In this document: positions 16,874 through 30,100 of the stretch, piece by piece
Position numbering within the stretch: position 1 is the first letter of the stretch
Layout of the letters: every line of letters starts with the position of its first letter
Source of the DNA: Nanobdellota archaeon
GTDB lineage: Archaea > Nanobdellota > Nanobdellia > Woesearchaeales > GCA-2686295
Reading direction: 5' to 3'
NCBI GenBank assembly: GCA_018817005.1
Contig: JAHIUF010000086.1
Span: 1-46,072 of the forward strand
Length of the DNA: 46,072 bases
Notes under the pieces: model-generated
Told to the model about the DNA's origin: nothing
What the model saw: only the letters and a program-made list of their open reading frames with translations
The model's database searches: none
Position numbers and translations under genes: made by a program

Positions 16874-18109
16874 TCAGTTTAACTCCAATGTAATTGGTGA
16901 GCCAGCAGTTACTCTAACCCAATATCCGTTTGCTTGTTCCATTTGTGTGAAGTCTGCAAAAACTTGGAAATCAGGATCAGGGTTGAAGTTTAGAGCTGTG
17001 GTTCCTGAGAATGTCCAAACATCATCATATTGTCCTGAGATAGATGTTAATGCATCAGTCACATTTTGTGTTGTTGACAACGGATAACCAATAAGGTTCC
17101 ATCCAGGATAAAGAGTGATGTTTACAGATGAAACATCAGTTCCAGTAACATTAAGCTGTGCTTCTTCTTGAGTTATGTAAAGCCAAAAACCCTTTGTTTC
17201 ATCAATTAAACTAAATTCTGCCCATTCTGAAAAAATTGCGTCATAATCCAACCAAGTTGTGTTTTCTGCATCCCAAACATGGGCTGATTGAAACTTACCA
17301 GACAGACTACTCAAAACTGCTCCAACAGAATTATTAGTTGGACTTTTTGGAAGTGATTGTAGATTCCAACCTGTTGTTTGATTAACAGAACTTGAACTGC
17401 CGCCTGCTGCATTAACTGTCGTTGTCGCACTGTCATGTAGTATTTCTCCGATGTAGACTTTTGTTGTGTAGGTTCCTGACTCGTTGAATCCTGTTTGATT
17501 GGTCCATTGGAGTGCTGTTGTTGCGCCAGCAGCTATTCCTTCAACTACTGGGTAGTCTGTTGGTCCGTATACTAGTGTTGCTCCGTTGTATAATGCCATC
17601 TTGACATTTGTTGCAGTTGTTCCGCCAATATTTGTGATTCTGTAGTCTAAGCTGTCGACTGTTGGTGTAAAGATGCTTGGTGGTAGAACGTATTCAACTG
17701 TTAGTTGTGCTGTTGATTGAACGTCTGCTGTTGTTGTACTTGCGCCTGTCCAACTATTTGTTCCACTGCTGGAAATCGTATAAGATATAGTGTATGTGTT
17801 TGGTGAGTCGCCTGTAACAGTCCATTTTCCTGTACTTGATGACTGGTCGCTTATACTTGAACTCATGCTTTGGCTGTTTGCAATTGTCAGTCCTGTTGAT
17901 GGGTTCGAGTTTGGTGTTATTTGTATGTTTGATACAGTTCCTCCGCTTGCAGTACATCTTATCTCTACTGTTTTACTTGCAAATTGAGATATCTCAAGGT
18001 TTGCGCTGCTTACTTGCTGGCACGTCAGTGTTGCTGCTTGAACACTAAACATCATTGTTATCATTACGATCATCAAGACCAAGATTTTTGTTATTGTTTT
18101 CTTTGTCAT
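16874..18109 (-). CDS. Secreted surface protein with CARDB-like and paired GWNL domains (411 aa)
   Basis: A signal peptide of about 25 residues precedes a beta-rich domain with two cysteines (TCQQVSS, IRCTASG). A CARDB-like domain with TNIGGTTATNVKMALYNG follows. The C-terminal half has two related segments of about 80 residues, each starting with GWNL (GWNLQSLP and GWNLIGYP) and ending with an aromatic-rich motif (GFWLYI and GYWVRV). There is no transmembrane anchor, so it is presumably held by partners or released. Its ATG lies one base after the stop of the giant gene, and its Shine-Dalgarno (GGAGG) is inside the last codons of that gene, so the two are translationally coupled. Function in surface assembly is inferred from context. 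Confidence 0.88.
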   Translation of the reverse strand: MTKKTITKILVLMIVMITMMFSVQAATLTCQQVSSANLEISQFASKTVEIRCTASGGTVSNIQITPNSNPSTGLTIANSQSMSSSISDQSSSTGKWTVTGDSPNTYTISYTISSSGTNSWTGASTTTADVQSTAQLTVEYVLPPSIFTPTVDSLDYRITNIGGTTATNVKMALYNGATLVYGPTDYPVVEGIAAGATTALQWTNQTGFNESGTYTTKVYIGEILHDSATTTVNAAGGSSSSVNQTTGWNLQSLPKSPTNNSVGAVLSSLSGKFQSAHVWDAENTTWLDYDAIFSEWAEFSLIDETKGFWLYITQEEAQLNVTGTDVSSVNITLYPGWNLIGYPLSTTQNVTDALTSISGQYDDVWTFSGTTALNFNPDPDFQVFADFTQMEQANGYWVRVTAGSPITLELN

Positions 18110-18110
18110 T

Positions 18111-21100
18111 TTAGATTCCTCCAGTCACATTTACAGGTATTCTTACATCATCAATAGCAACTCTTAGCATTGATCCACTAGCGATTGATCCTTGTAACAC
18201 TTCATTAGCATCAATTTCTAATTCTAAATTAATTACTAGTCCATTCATATGTAATCCTAAAATATTTGGTACTATTTGATAAGATAAAGTGTTAAAAGAG
18301 CCACCTGTGATATAAGCCATTTCTCCATCATATAATGCTGTGTCTCCTGTTTCTGAAGCATTGATTTGAAATGTTACATTTATTCCAAAGTTATCTGTGT
18401 TGTTAACAAACATGCTTATATTCACAGGGGTTCCATTCTCTAACTCTAAAAGTCCTGTAATAGGTACATTATTTGCTAGAGGTATTCCATTTATGTGTGG
18501 TACTGAGATATACATTGTTTCTCTAGTTGTAATATTAACATTCTCAACATCCACAATCATGTATGGGAATGCATAATCTGGTGGCATATTGGTTTGTATA
18601 TTATACATTCCGGGAGCCAAATCAACTGCGAACTCAGAGTTTTCATCAGTTTGAATTGATGTAATAAATTCATCATTACTGGCATTAAATATGTCTATAG
18701 TTACGTTTGGAATAATTGAACCAGTAATGTTTCCTTCAAGACCTGATTGATTGTTTGGTGTTTCATTACCACCAAGAACAGTTCTGCTTTCAGTTTCATC
18801 TTTAAAATGCCATGCTAATATTGAGCCTGTTTTATTGTCAAATGCGAATCCATAGTCAAATTTATAAAGACCTGCGTCTACAGATACGTTTGTCATGTAA
18901 GTTTGATTAACGATGTGTGTTAGTATTGGTCCTAAAAGAAGTGATTCTCCTGGACTAATAGATATGTTTTGCAGAAAATTACCAATAATAAATTCCATAG
19001 GTTCATATTTATTCGCAGTATAAACTCCTACATCTACTGAATAATTTATGTATGTAAATTGTCCTGCTGGGCCAATTGTGATGTTTAAATAGTAGTTTTC
19101 TTCCTCTCCTAATGTTAGATACTCATCATCAGACGTTATTATATCTATTGTTAATTCAGAATCATACATCGCTGTAAAGTTTAGTTCTGTGTTCTCACTC
19201 AATGAATAATTGTTTATTTGAATAGAGTTATCTTCTTCATCAGCACCGATTAGTTGAATTTCTGCAAAAAGAGCATCATAAGTTCTTGGAATTAAGCTAA
19301 TTTCAAAATAATTACTGTCAAAAATATAGTAAATGTAGTCGTTTCCTAGATCTGTATGTACATGAAGATTAAAATGTTCAATTCCTTCATTCGGAACTAC
19401 AGAGCCATCAGGGTAAACCAAATATCCTGAAAGAGTTACATTTGAGCTTTCCTCTGGTTGTCCTCCAACTGTGTATCCTGCGTTTATCGTTCTCACTATT
19501 GTTGAACTGTTTCCATTTTGATATTCTGATGCAAATATGGTAGATATTTCTCCACCCTCTTCCATTCCTATCTCGCTAAGCGTTGTTCTTAATAGTATGG
19601 AGTTTTCATCACAGTTTTTTTCATAGTACATATCTGCACTTCCATCTGTTTCAAAGTCTGTTCCGTTCCAAACTGCAAACTCAGGGAATTGTGTGCCGTT
19701 CCAGGTCATCTCAACATTCAACTTAAAGTCTTCTGTTCCATTGCATTCAAAGTTAAAATCACAACCATTTTCAAGTCCATCAGTATCAAATGCCACTTGC
19801 CATCTTTCAAACTCACCAGGCATCAAATTAGGCGCTTCACACATAGGAGTGTTGGATAAGTTTTCAACATACATCTTGAAGTCGATGTGCGTCTCGTTGC
19901 TTGTTATCTGAGTATTTGTCAAGTTCAACTCTGCAAACATACTGCTCTCATTGTCTCCACCTTGAATTAAGACTAAGTTTTCTGTATAATTGATTTGTTG
20001 TCCGGTTGTTATAGTGAAGTTGCCGAAGTAACTTTCATAACCGTCTGCTCTTATTTCAAATGTGTGATTTCCTATCTCTATACCATATGGGTTTACTGAT
20101 ATGCAGTTTTGTCTTGGTAATCCGTCCATATACATTATTGCATTAGCTGGTGTGCTTCCTGTACAAGTTATGTATCCCCATTGTGTTGCAAAAGTCACAT
20201 TATTCGAAACTATTGAATCATTATTTGTTGAATTTACTAATTCAATGATTAAGTTATGTGCGCCGTTTGCATTCACTTCTGTAAATTCGTAAGAAAACTC
20301 TCCAGGTAGTGCATCTACTCTTTCAACACTTAAAGCATTCAATATTATCTTTGTTTTTTGATAATTTGCTGGTGCTGCTGTTACATTATAACTTACTGAT
20401 ACTGTACTGCTGTCAAGGTTTGCACTTTCAACAGGAGATAATATTGTAAGAATGTTGCTTTCTTCAGGTTCACTTTCGACTTGACAACCAGAGTTGCATC
20501 CGTCATCGTTATCTGTGTTTGAATCGTCACATTGTTCTCCGGATTCTAAGTATCCGTTTCCGCAAATACTGGTTCCAGTTGGATTACATTCAGATCTGCC
20601 AGCGTCCCATTCACAGCCGTTTGTTGAGTTGCAACTTGCAAAGTTACCATCATATGCGTAACAGTATTGGTCAACACATGTTGAACCAGAATATACCCAG
20701 CTGCATTCTTCACTGTTTGCAAGGCAACCTTGTAGGTCAAGTTCGCCACAGATTAAATCTTCTCCTTCTTCGCTTCCAATGTTTATCGTCCACCAAAAGT
20801 CGTTCAGTCCTAATAAGTCATCTATATATATCTCCCATGTTCCGTTAGCTAGTGTTTGACATGAGCTGGTTTGATATGGCAATACTTCATAGTCGCCTGT
20901 GAAAGTTTCCAGATAATTGCTGTCTAGATACACTCCAACATCTGTGTTTCCAAGCTTGACAGTTATGAAGTAACATCCTGCGCTTAGTCCACTCCAGCCG
21001 TTGCTGCCTGAAAATCCATTAAAGTCTGCATCTGCACTTTGCGCGCTTGTAACATTTGGTGTTGTTGATATCCAGAAGTTCATGATTGCTTGTTCATCTG

Positions 21101-24100
21101 TGCTCCAGTTAAATTCACATCTGTCTACTATCCATGCGCAACTTACTGTTTTGTTTGCCATCATATCAATCATTGTAGCTTCTGAACTACTACAGTCAAT
21201 ATCAGTTATACATGCGCCGCATTCTGACTCGCAAGTCCATGGTCTGTTACACCATCCGCCTTCTGGGCTCCATGAATCTGGTTCCCATTGACAAGCATCT
21301 CCTGTTCCGGTTGTACAGGCTGTTACATTGTGACATGCCCAGCAATCATTTGCAGAACAGGATGGTTCCCAGTAACACCATGTTCCATAATCATCGCTTC
21401 CAAGGTCGCATCCTGCTATTTCGCAGTTTGTTGAACCATTTGTTCCGTCTGTGCTACAGGCCCAGCAGTTTTGTGAGTTACAACTTGCTCCGCATGCTTC
21501 TGGGTTCACCCATGAACAGAAATCGCAGAATCCTTCTGCTGTTAATATTCCTTGCTGGTTGCACCACATTCCTGTGTCCCATTCGCCTTGGCAAGTCCAT
21601 GGTGTGTTACAAGTGTTTATTTCGCAATCATCTGAACACCAGGTTTCTTCTCCAGGTTCACATACAGTATTTCCACAGATTGTAACGTCTTGTCCACCGC
21701 AATCTATATAGCAGCTTTCTTCTCCCAAGTCACAAAGTCCGTCTCCGCAGTATCTAAATACTTCTCCACCGAATGGAGCCTCTAAGTCTTCGTATATTTT
21801 TCCGTCGCAGTCATCATCTTTGTTGTTGTTTTTTTCTTCATCAGTACAAGTATTTATCCACTCTTGACTAGTATCACACCAGAATCCGCCGCCTGGAAAG
21901 TTTGCGCAGTCTCCATCGTTATCAATTCCATCTCCTTCGCCTGCGTATGTTTCGACTGTGTAGGTTTTCTTAAGAATTGCACCAACTGTGGAGTTTACAC
22001 CCACACCATCTATTAATACGTAGTTTGTGCTGTTCCATTTTTTAGGCGTTGCTTTTAGTGTTATGACAAGCTCGTTTGTGCTGTCTTTGAATCCTGCGTA
22101 TAACTGGTTAAATGTTACTAGTATTGAATTGCTCGAACTTATATTTCTGTATTTCTTTGTTTTTCCGCTTGGAGCAACTGCTTCTATACTAACATTGGTG
22201 AGGTTTTCAATCCATTCATTTGAAGTATTCACAGTTATACTTAGTTTTGTCTGAGTCTCGAGGTTTGTTGACCTGCTAATGTTAAAGAATGTATTTGCAA
22301 GGGTTCCACTAAGTCTTGTCGGGTACAATGTTATGTTTATTTCTTTGTTTGCGTCAAAGTTGTAACTTATTGTTTTCATGAATTGTCTTAATGTTCCTGT
22401 TTTCTTTTCTACTTCAACAACCATTTTTCCCTTTGGAATACTCATTGAGAATGTTCCATCGGCAGCAGTGTATTTTTCGACTTTTCCAATTTTAACCATT
22501 GCACCTTCAATAGCTGTTCCTGTTTTATTAACTATTATTCCTGTGATGTTCACAAGATCTAATGTAACTTCTATTGGTGCAATTAATAGTTCTGATGCTC
22601 CCCGTTCACCCATAGCTGAAACTCCCAGTTCGTATAATAACAAACCCATATAATAGTTTCCTGGTTCTTTTGGACTTAGAATTTTGAAATTCCCACCGGA
22701 TGTTCCATCTCCAAGGTCATGAAAGAATACTCCTCCTTCAATATACCACATCTTTTCTTTTTCAGTATTATCTTTCAAGAAAAATACGCCTGCTTGGGCT
22801 TTATATCTGCTTAAATTATTGGTTATTACGGATACATCAATTAATTTGTTTGTCTTAACGCTCGAAGGTATTGTTAGTTCTGAGTCGCTATACTTTTTTA
22901 TTGCATGTATCATGTTGTCGTAAATGTGATTGTTCCCAGATTCATCTTGTATTAATAAGAACAAGCCTGCAGTTCCAAGTGTAACATTGAGTATTTCTGA
23001 TTCATTCATGTCGTTTGGAGCAACTGTCGGAATTGTGTAGTTGAATGTTGCCACACCATTTACGATGTTTATTGATTCATTTACTTCCCACAATATTAAC
23101 TCTTTACCTGATGCAAAATCTTTCATGAATATATCTCCGTCCGTTATTGTTCCAGTCATTAGATTTCCATCTTCATCAAGAACTGAAACATACATCATAA
23201 CCAATTCTCCAACTTGGTATACGTAGTTTGGGACTGTAACTGTTATGTCTGCCGAGCTTACCACGAAGTCTGTAAAGAAGCCCATTTTATCATCATCTTT
23301 TGGACCTGTCATTGGTCCTTCATCCATCATTTCAAAGTCAAACATTGGAAATATGTCAAGCATGTATATTCCGTTTGGCATTGGACAAAGTTCAAGTTCT
23401 AATTTTCCAGTTGCATCTGTTTCAACTTCTATTCTGTTGTTAACCATTGATCCACTGCCGTCACTGAAATAATCCCAGTCTTGGTTTGCGTCAAGGGTTG
23501 TACAATCAGTTCCTCCCAATGAATAAACAGGGAATGGATAGTCATCTTTATCATGGAATAAATTTACTTCCATTCTTTGACTTGTCGGTAATCCAAGTCT
23601 ATCCTTTGTTGTTATTGAAACCTTGATGTTTTCACCTTCTTTAAACTTGGTTTTCATATCAACCTCGAAACTTTTTGCACCAACTTCTATGAAGTATGCG
23701 ATGTCTTGGGTTTCTGATGTTCCTGATAAATTACAAGTTGCATCTCCTTTTACCAAGTAATATCCTGGCAGTGATGGTGTTGTATAAGTGAATACTAAAG
23801 TTCCATTTTCATCAGTTTGACTGTTAACACTTAAGGGTTTTACTAACTGATAGTCTTTCTCATTGTAGATTGCATCAAACACTATATCACAACCTGCCAG
23901 AGGTGTTCCATCAAGTTCCATTGTGCCTATCCAGACTGGTTGTTCTGTTTTTGCACCAAGATTTTCTTCATTTTTAGATATTGCAACGTGAAATTTTTCA
24001 ACTTGTACAAAGTATTTCTCTGTTGTTTCTTCTTCATTATCATCCACATAACTAAATATTAAGTCGTATTTCTTTCCTGCAATCATACCAAGGGATGATG

Positions 24101-27100
24101 GGTTAAGGTTGAAGATTGCGTCTCCTGGTTGTTCTCCTTCTTCCATCATCATGTCATCACCCATAGGTCCATCATTAGACATTTGATCAAAGAAACAATT
24201 TCCATTATCATAAAGACAAATGGGATTATTACTTATACAATCTGCTTCATTGAGTGGTGCACAAAACCCTTCCATGTTCATGCAAGAATTTGTTTGTTCA
24301 TCCCAAATACAAGAATTTTCTGCATTACAACTATCGCTATTATCTATTTGGCTGCAATCAATCATTTCTTGTGTTGAACTACCTATCATCCAACTTGGAA
24401 AATTAGTTGTTATTCTACTGATGTTTTGTGCTGAAAGGTCTGTATAAGTGAATCCTTCCAAATCTTTTATTCCTTTCAAAGTCACAGTTTTGTTTGCAAG
24501 CGGTCCGTACCAGTTCCCATTTGGGTAGCAACCATTTTCTTCTTTACACCAAGGATCTTCTCCTTCACCGAATAATCCTAAATATACTGTAAAGTTAATT
24601 CCAGGAACAATTGTTGGCTCTCCCCAGAGATTCATTTCTGTTCCGCCACCTATCTGGAAGTTTTCATACATATATTCTGTAAATCCACCTTCTCTAACAA
24701 CTTCTACTTCTAGATCATACCATCCAGGACAGTTTGGAGTTGTAAAGTTCAACTTCCATGTGTCACTATAATTGATTAATGGTTGATTATACATTTGTCC
24801 GCATGGACCCCACATGTTTCTGAGGGTTGCACCGTTGACGTTTGTCAATTGTAATGAGTATGTTTGTCCTCCGAAGAATGCTTCTGGTTCGTTTCCTGTT
24901 CTATCAACTATCGATATTTGTGGTCTTTCTTCATTACTGAGTCTAAACCAGGTCCATGCTTCAGTTTCTCCCTTGTTTTCAAGGTCCATAGTCATTTTTA
25001 ATTCGAACTCGTAAGGTTGACTCAAGTTGAGAGCTGTTTGGTTTCCTTGCATTTCAATAAGTGTTTCTCCTTCTACAACGTCAAATATTGCGTTTGTGAT
25101 TCCGAAGCTTGCAAGAGGCACTTCTTCAGGTTCCCATTGTCCTGGTTCGTGCATGTATATTTTTTCTATTGTTATATTTCCATCTTCGTTTATTGGAGCC
25201 CAAGTATCCATATTTCTCGCTCTGATGTTAAGCTCGATTGTATCTGTTATTCCATATTCCCACTGCTCTGTATATGCATCTACCATGTAGCTTCTTACTT
25301 GGAAGTCAAACCAAACTATTTGTCCACCAACATTTATTCGCCCGGTGTATCCGCCGTTTGCAAGGCTTGATAGGTTCAGTGTAAATGTAACTTTTCCTTC
25401 ATTATTTGTTTGAGCGCTGTTGCTAAAGAGGTATTCGCTAGTAACATTTATTGCAACTGGTGTTGAGTTCCAGTCCTCTGCTCTCTTTTCAAGTGATGCA
25501 AGACTAGCACTAACTCCTGAAACTGCTGTTCCTTTATCTTTTGCAGTAATTGTTAGCGTGTATTGTTCGTCTGATGAGTAATCCCATCTTGGTTGGTTCC
25601 AGAATAATTCAAGGTTATCATTTCCTCGAACAAAGAAATCAATAGGTATTATTCTTGATGCTCCTCCAATAGTGACGTTTAGTTCTGCGTGATAGTTTCC
25701 TGTGTAAAATCCGTTTGTTGAAATATTTGCTTTATTGCCATTTGCTGCAAATTCTGGACTTAAAACTGGACTCCAGAATGGATCTAACAATTTATGTAGG
25801 GTTACGCTAGTTGGAGGTACTCTCAGCCAGTTTTGAGTTATATTATATATTTCTATGTTTATAGCAACGGTTTCACCAGCCCTGTACTCCCACATATTCG
25901 TCCAGGCCCACATATCATATTGGTCTGGAAATATATCTATGAAGAAAGATTCTCTTGGTGGTTGTGTTGAACCATCGTTTAATACTAACTCAACATCATG
26001 TGGTCCGTTTGTCAGGTTTAGGTATTCATCAAGGTCAAATGTGAATATTTGTAGTTCGCCAGTTGTTAATCCTAAATCCACTATTGTTTTTTGATTGTTG
26101 AAATGGTTTTTCAGTGTTAGTTGTAGGTTTCCAGTATCTGCAGTAACGTTGAATGTGAAGTTTTCACTGCCAGTTAAGATATACCTATTATTATTCCATG
26201 GCCATTCAACTTCAAAACCTGCTTGGTTTATTTCTATGTCTTCACCATTAGGAAATGCATCCCATTTGGTTGCACCGTAACTGTATACGAAAAATCCTGG
26301 GTAGTTAAAAGTATATGTGATTGTATAGTTTGGTCCAGGAGTTAGGGCTTGTGTTTTAAGTGCTGTTTGTGTGAATGGATCTATTATCCAAAAAGTTGTT
26401 GCGCTATTGACTCCTGTTATGTTGAATTGTACTTGTTCTCCAACACTTGCTTCTTCAGGCGTGTTTATTGTTACATCTCTTACTCTGATGTCAAACCATG
26501 CATCCCAGTAATATGTGCTTGAACCATCTTCTATTCTTATCTTTGCCTGATAAAATCCGTTTTCAAGTCCTGTAATGTCAAATTCAACATTTTGTCCTGT
26601 TGCTTGAATTGTTTGTGATGATCCTTGCGTATAAAATCCTGTTTTAAAGTTTTGATATTCTTCTAAATAATAATTAGCACTTTCACTTAAAGATGTTGAG
26701 AAGTTCAAAGTTACATAATTATTACCTGATTCAGTTTTTGGATTAACCATTATCCAAACATTATCGTCAACTCTGAAGTAAAGACTATTTTGTTCATTAG
26801 AATTATCCACTAATTCAAAGTTTAAGAAGTAATCACCAATTGGTAAGTTTGAGCCTTCATCTATTCCTGCAAGGCTTAATTGATATATTCCTTGACCTGT
26901 TCCGCTAAAGTTTTCACTTACATTTATTATATCTCCTGACCACATGTTTTCAATTGTTGTAATATTTATTGTGGCGGATGCTTCTTGCCAGCCATTTGTA
27001 GCGCCCATGGTGAACACTGTGTAATCAACATCAATTACATCATTTGGTGCATAATTAGGATTTTGTAATGGTTCTATATATAGCCATGGAGCAATTACTT

Positions 27101-30100
27101 CAAACCACAGTTTTTTTCTTACAGTGCTTGAACTTTGGGTTATAGCAACTTCTATAAAATATTCTCCTTGATCTAAGTCATTATTCAGGGTTAATACTCC
27201 GCTAGAATAATAGTAATCTATTTCTTGTACTGTACTAATCATATTCGTAACTGTTGCAGTTACTGTAACATCTCCTGTTACCAAAACATTTATCGCTATT
27301 GTTTCATCACTTGTTGTGTATGTTTCTTCGCCGCTTGCAAAATTTATTGTTGTATCAAATGGTTTTATCTCGAATTCTCCATCTCCAAAACCTACGAATG
27401 TTTCAGTCATGTCTTGTATTTCAAGAATTGGTGCGTATCTTGCAGGGTTAAAATTTGCTGCAGAAATAGTTATTGTTGCAACGCCGTTCGAACCGGTTGT
27501 TGCTTGTTTGTTTGCAGTTACTGGAGCCCAGGTATTAAAATTTAAAAGGCCTGTTAGGTTAACAATAACTCCTGATTTTACGTTATCATTCTGATCTGTT
27601 ACTTTTATGTTTATCTCCACGTTTTCTGTTTGGCTGAATTTTTTGTCAGCGTCATTTATTGTTACTAATACTTTATCTTCTAAAACTCTGAATCCAAAAC
27701 CGTTAAAGATAACATCATTTCCTTTTTCAGCCTTGACATCTGCAAAGTAATCGCCTGGTTCTAGTGTTGTTGTAGGAGTTATATTTAGGGTTGTTGCGCC
27801 AATACTAGATGTTAGTTGTGCAACGCCTGTTGCTGAGATTGCTGCTCCATCTCGAGCTCTAAAAAGTCTGTTAAGAGTAATATTTGTATCATTTACGAGT
27901 GATCCTGATTTCTCCATTACAACATCAACTAATATGTTGTCTCCTGGTGAAAACTTTCCGTTGTTTCTCACGTTTATAGTTCGGAAGTTTAAATTTCTTA
28001 TTTCAAAGAACCAGTCGCCAAGTCCTTTGTCTCCAGCTTCATTTTCTACTTCAACTCCAAATCCGTAAAATCCTGATTGTGATGGTATTTGTCTGGATTG
28101 GTCTGCAGCTGATGAACTAAGAACAACTGATCCAACACCGTTATCTATATTAAATACAGTTTCTGGAAAGAATTCTCTGTGTAGTCTTGCAGTGCCATTA
28201 TAATTATCTGACAAAGTTACTGTGACATTTATTGATTGTCCTGATGAAAATAATTCTTTTCTTTGTCCACTCGAGTCGTAGGTTTTTATATCAACATCAA
28301 AAGCTGATATTCCAAACCAACCTTTGCCTTTGAATGATTTTCCATTAGAATCTACTAGTGTATATTCTATCCTGTAAAAACCGTTAGGAAGAGTTGGTGG
28401 AGTGATTTTATATGTTAATCGTCCATTTTCTGCATCACTTAAAGTATTGTTTTTTGTTGCTTGTAGATTTGTATATTCTTTTTGTGTTTCTTCACCAATT
28501 ATTTTATCGAATTTCACTACGAAATTAGATAAATCCACTGCTTGTCCTTTAGCAATATCAAATACGTTTATTTCACCTAAGAATTCTTCGTCAGCAGTCA
28601 TTATAAATTTGAATTGTTGTGTTTCAATGTCTTTTACATCTAAAAAAGAGAAGTAGTTTTGTACTCTGAACCATCTGTCCATGAATATTTCTTGACCTTC
28701 TGCTGTAACAATTTCTATCTTTGCAATATATTCTGCTTGTGTTTGTGGAACATTAAATGATACGTAACCAGATGTTGCGTTATTCATTGCTTTACTGTTT
28801 GTTGATTTTGTTACGCCAGTTTTATCAACTATTGTTACAATGAGTGAGTCTAAGTTTGTGTCTGATTGAATTGCTATCTTTGCAAGTTCTCCTGGTTGGA
28901 ATAAATCTCTGTATCCTCCGAAGTTGTCTTGTAAGTCGACAAAGATTTGTGTGTTCATAACTTCAAAATATTCTGCTCCTTTACCTGTTTTTCCAGAGGA
29001 TGTTGCTTTCACTCTGAGGAAATAATTTCCATCTTCTATTTCTTCAGGTATTTCGTATGTGATTTCAGAAGTTAAAGTTGGGTCTGTGCTTTCAATGGCT
29101 GTTATTCCTTGTGCAGTGTAGATTTTACCATCTTGTTCTAGTTCGAATGTGTATGCTACATCTGAGTGTTCTATTAAATTTCCGTTTTCAAGATTTTTTA
29201 CTATGACATCAAATTCTGCATCTTCGCCTTCTTGATATGGTCTTTTATCAATAAGTTTAACTTCCACATTTAAACCGACAACTTTGAAGAAGCCTTTCAT
29301 TATTTGCTCATTATTAGATGAGTCTTTCATTTTGAATTCTACTTCATAGTTTCCTGATCTTAGTTGAATGGCTGTTGTTTGTGTTACGTTAGTGTTTCCT
29401 TTGTATATTCCGTTGCTTTCTGTGAATGTTACAGTCTTTGTTGTTCCGGTTGAATCTTTGATTTTTGCGGTTACTGTTGCGTTCGTTATTTTTTGTCCGT
29501 TTGAAAATCCTTCCACTTCAAAGTATGCAATTCCGTTTGGTTTGAATGTATCTTTGTAGTTTCCTGCAACATCTGAGATTTTTGTTTTCATAGTGAATTT
29601 AGCAACTGATGCTGTAAAACTTTTCTTTTGATCAACTAATATTTTGTAAAGTCCCACTTTTTGTGGCAGGGTTATTACTTTTGCAATATTACTTACTCCG
29701 CTTGAGGTGTCGTATAGGGTTCCGTTTTCATAGAATATTTGATATGTGTAATTGTTGCTTGTGAGTGTGTTTCCAAGGAATTTTTTTACAGTGAATGTTA
29801 GCGTTGGGTTTCTGTAGGCTGTGACTAGACTTGATGCGATAATTTGATATGAGGGTTTTGCTGTTGCTGCAAGAACATTGAATGTAAGGGTTTGATTAGA
29901 TTCTGATGTGTTTACATTAACAGTGTGAGAGCCTGTTTCTAGGTTTGTGATGTAGTGTTCGTAGAAACCTTCAGTGTCGGTCGTATTAGAGGTTTGTAGA
30001 CTACCGTCTAGATAAACACTGTAAGCAGTATCATTAACTCCTCCTAAGCTGTCATCTAAAACGTATCCGAATACTCTGGCTGATTCACCAGCTGTGAATC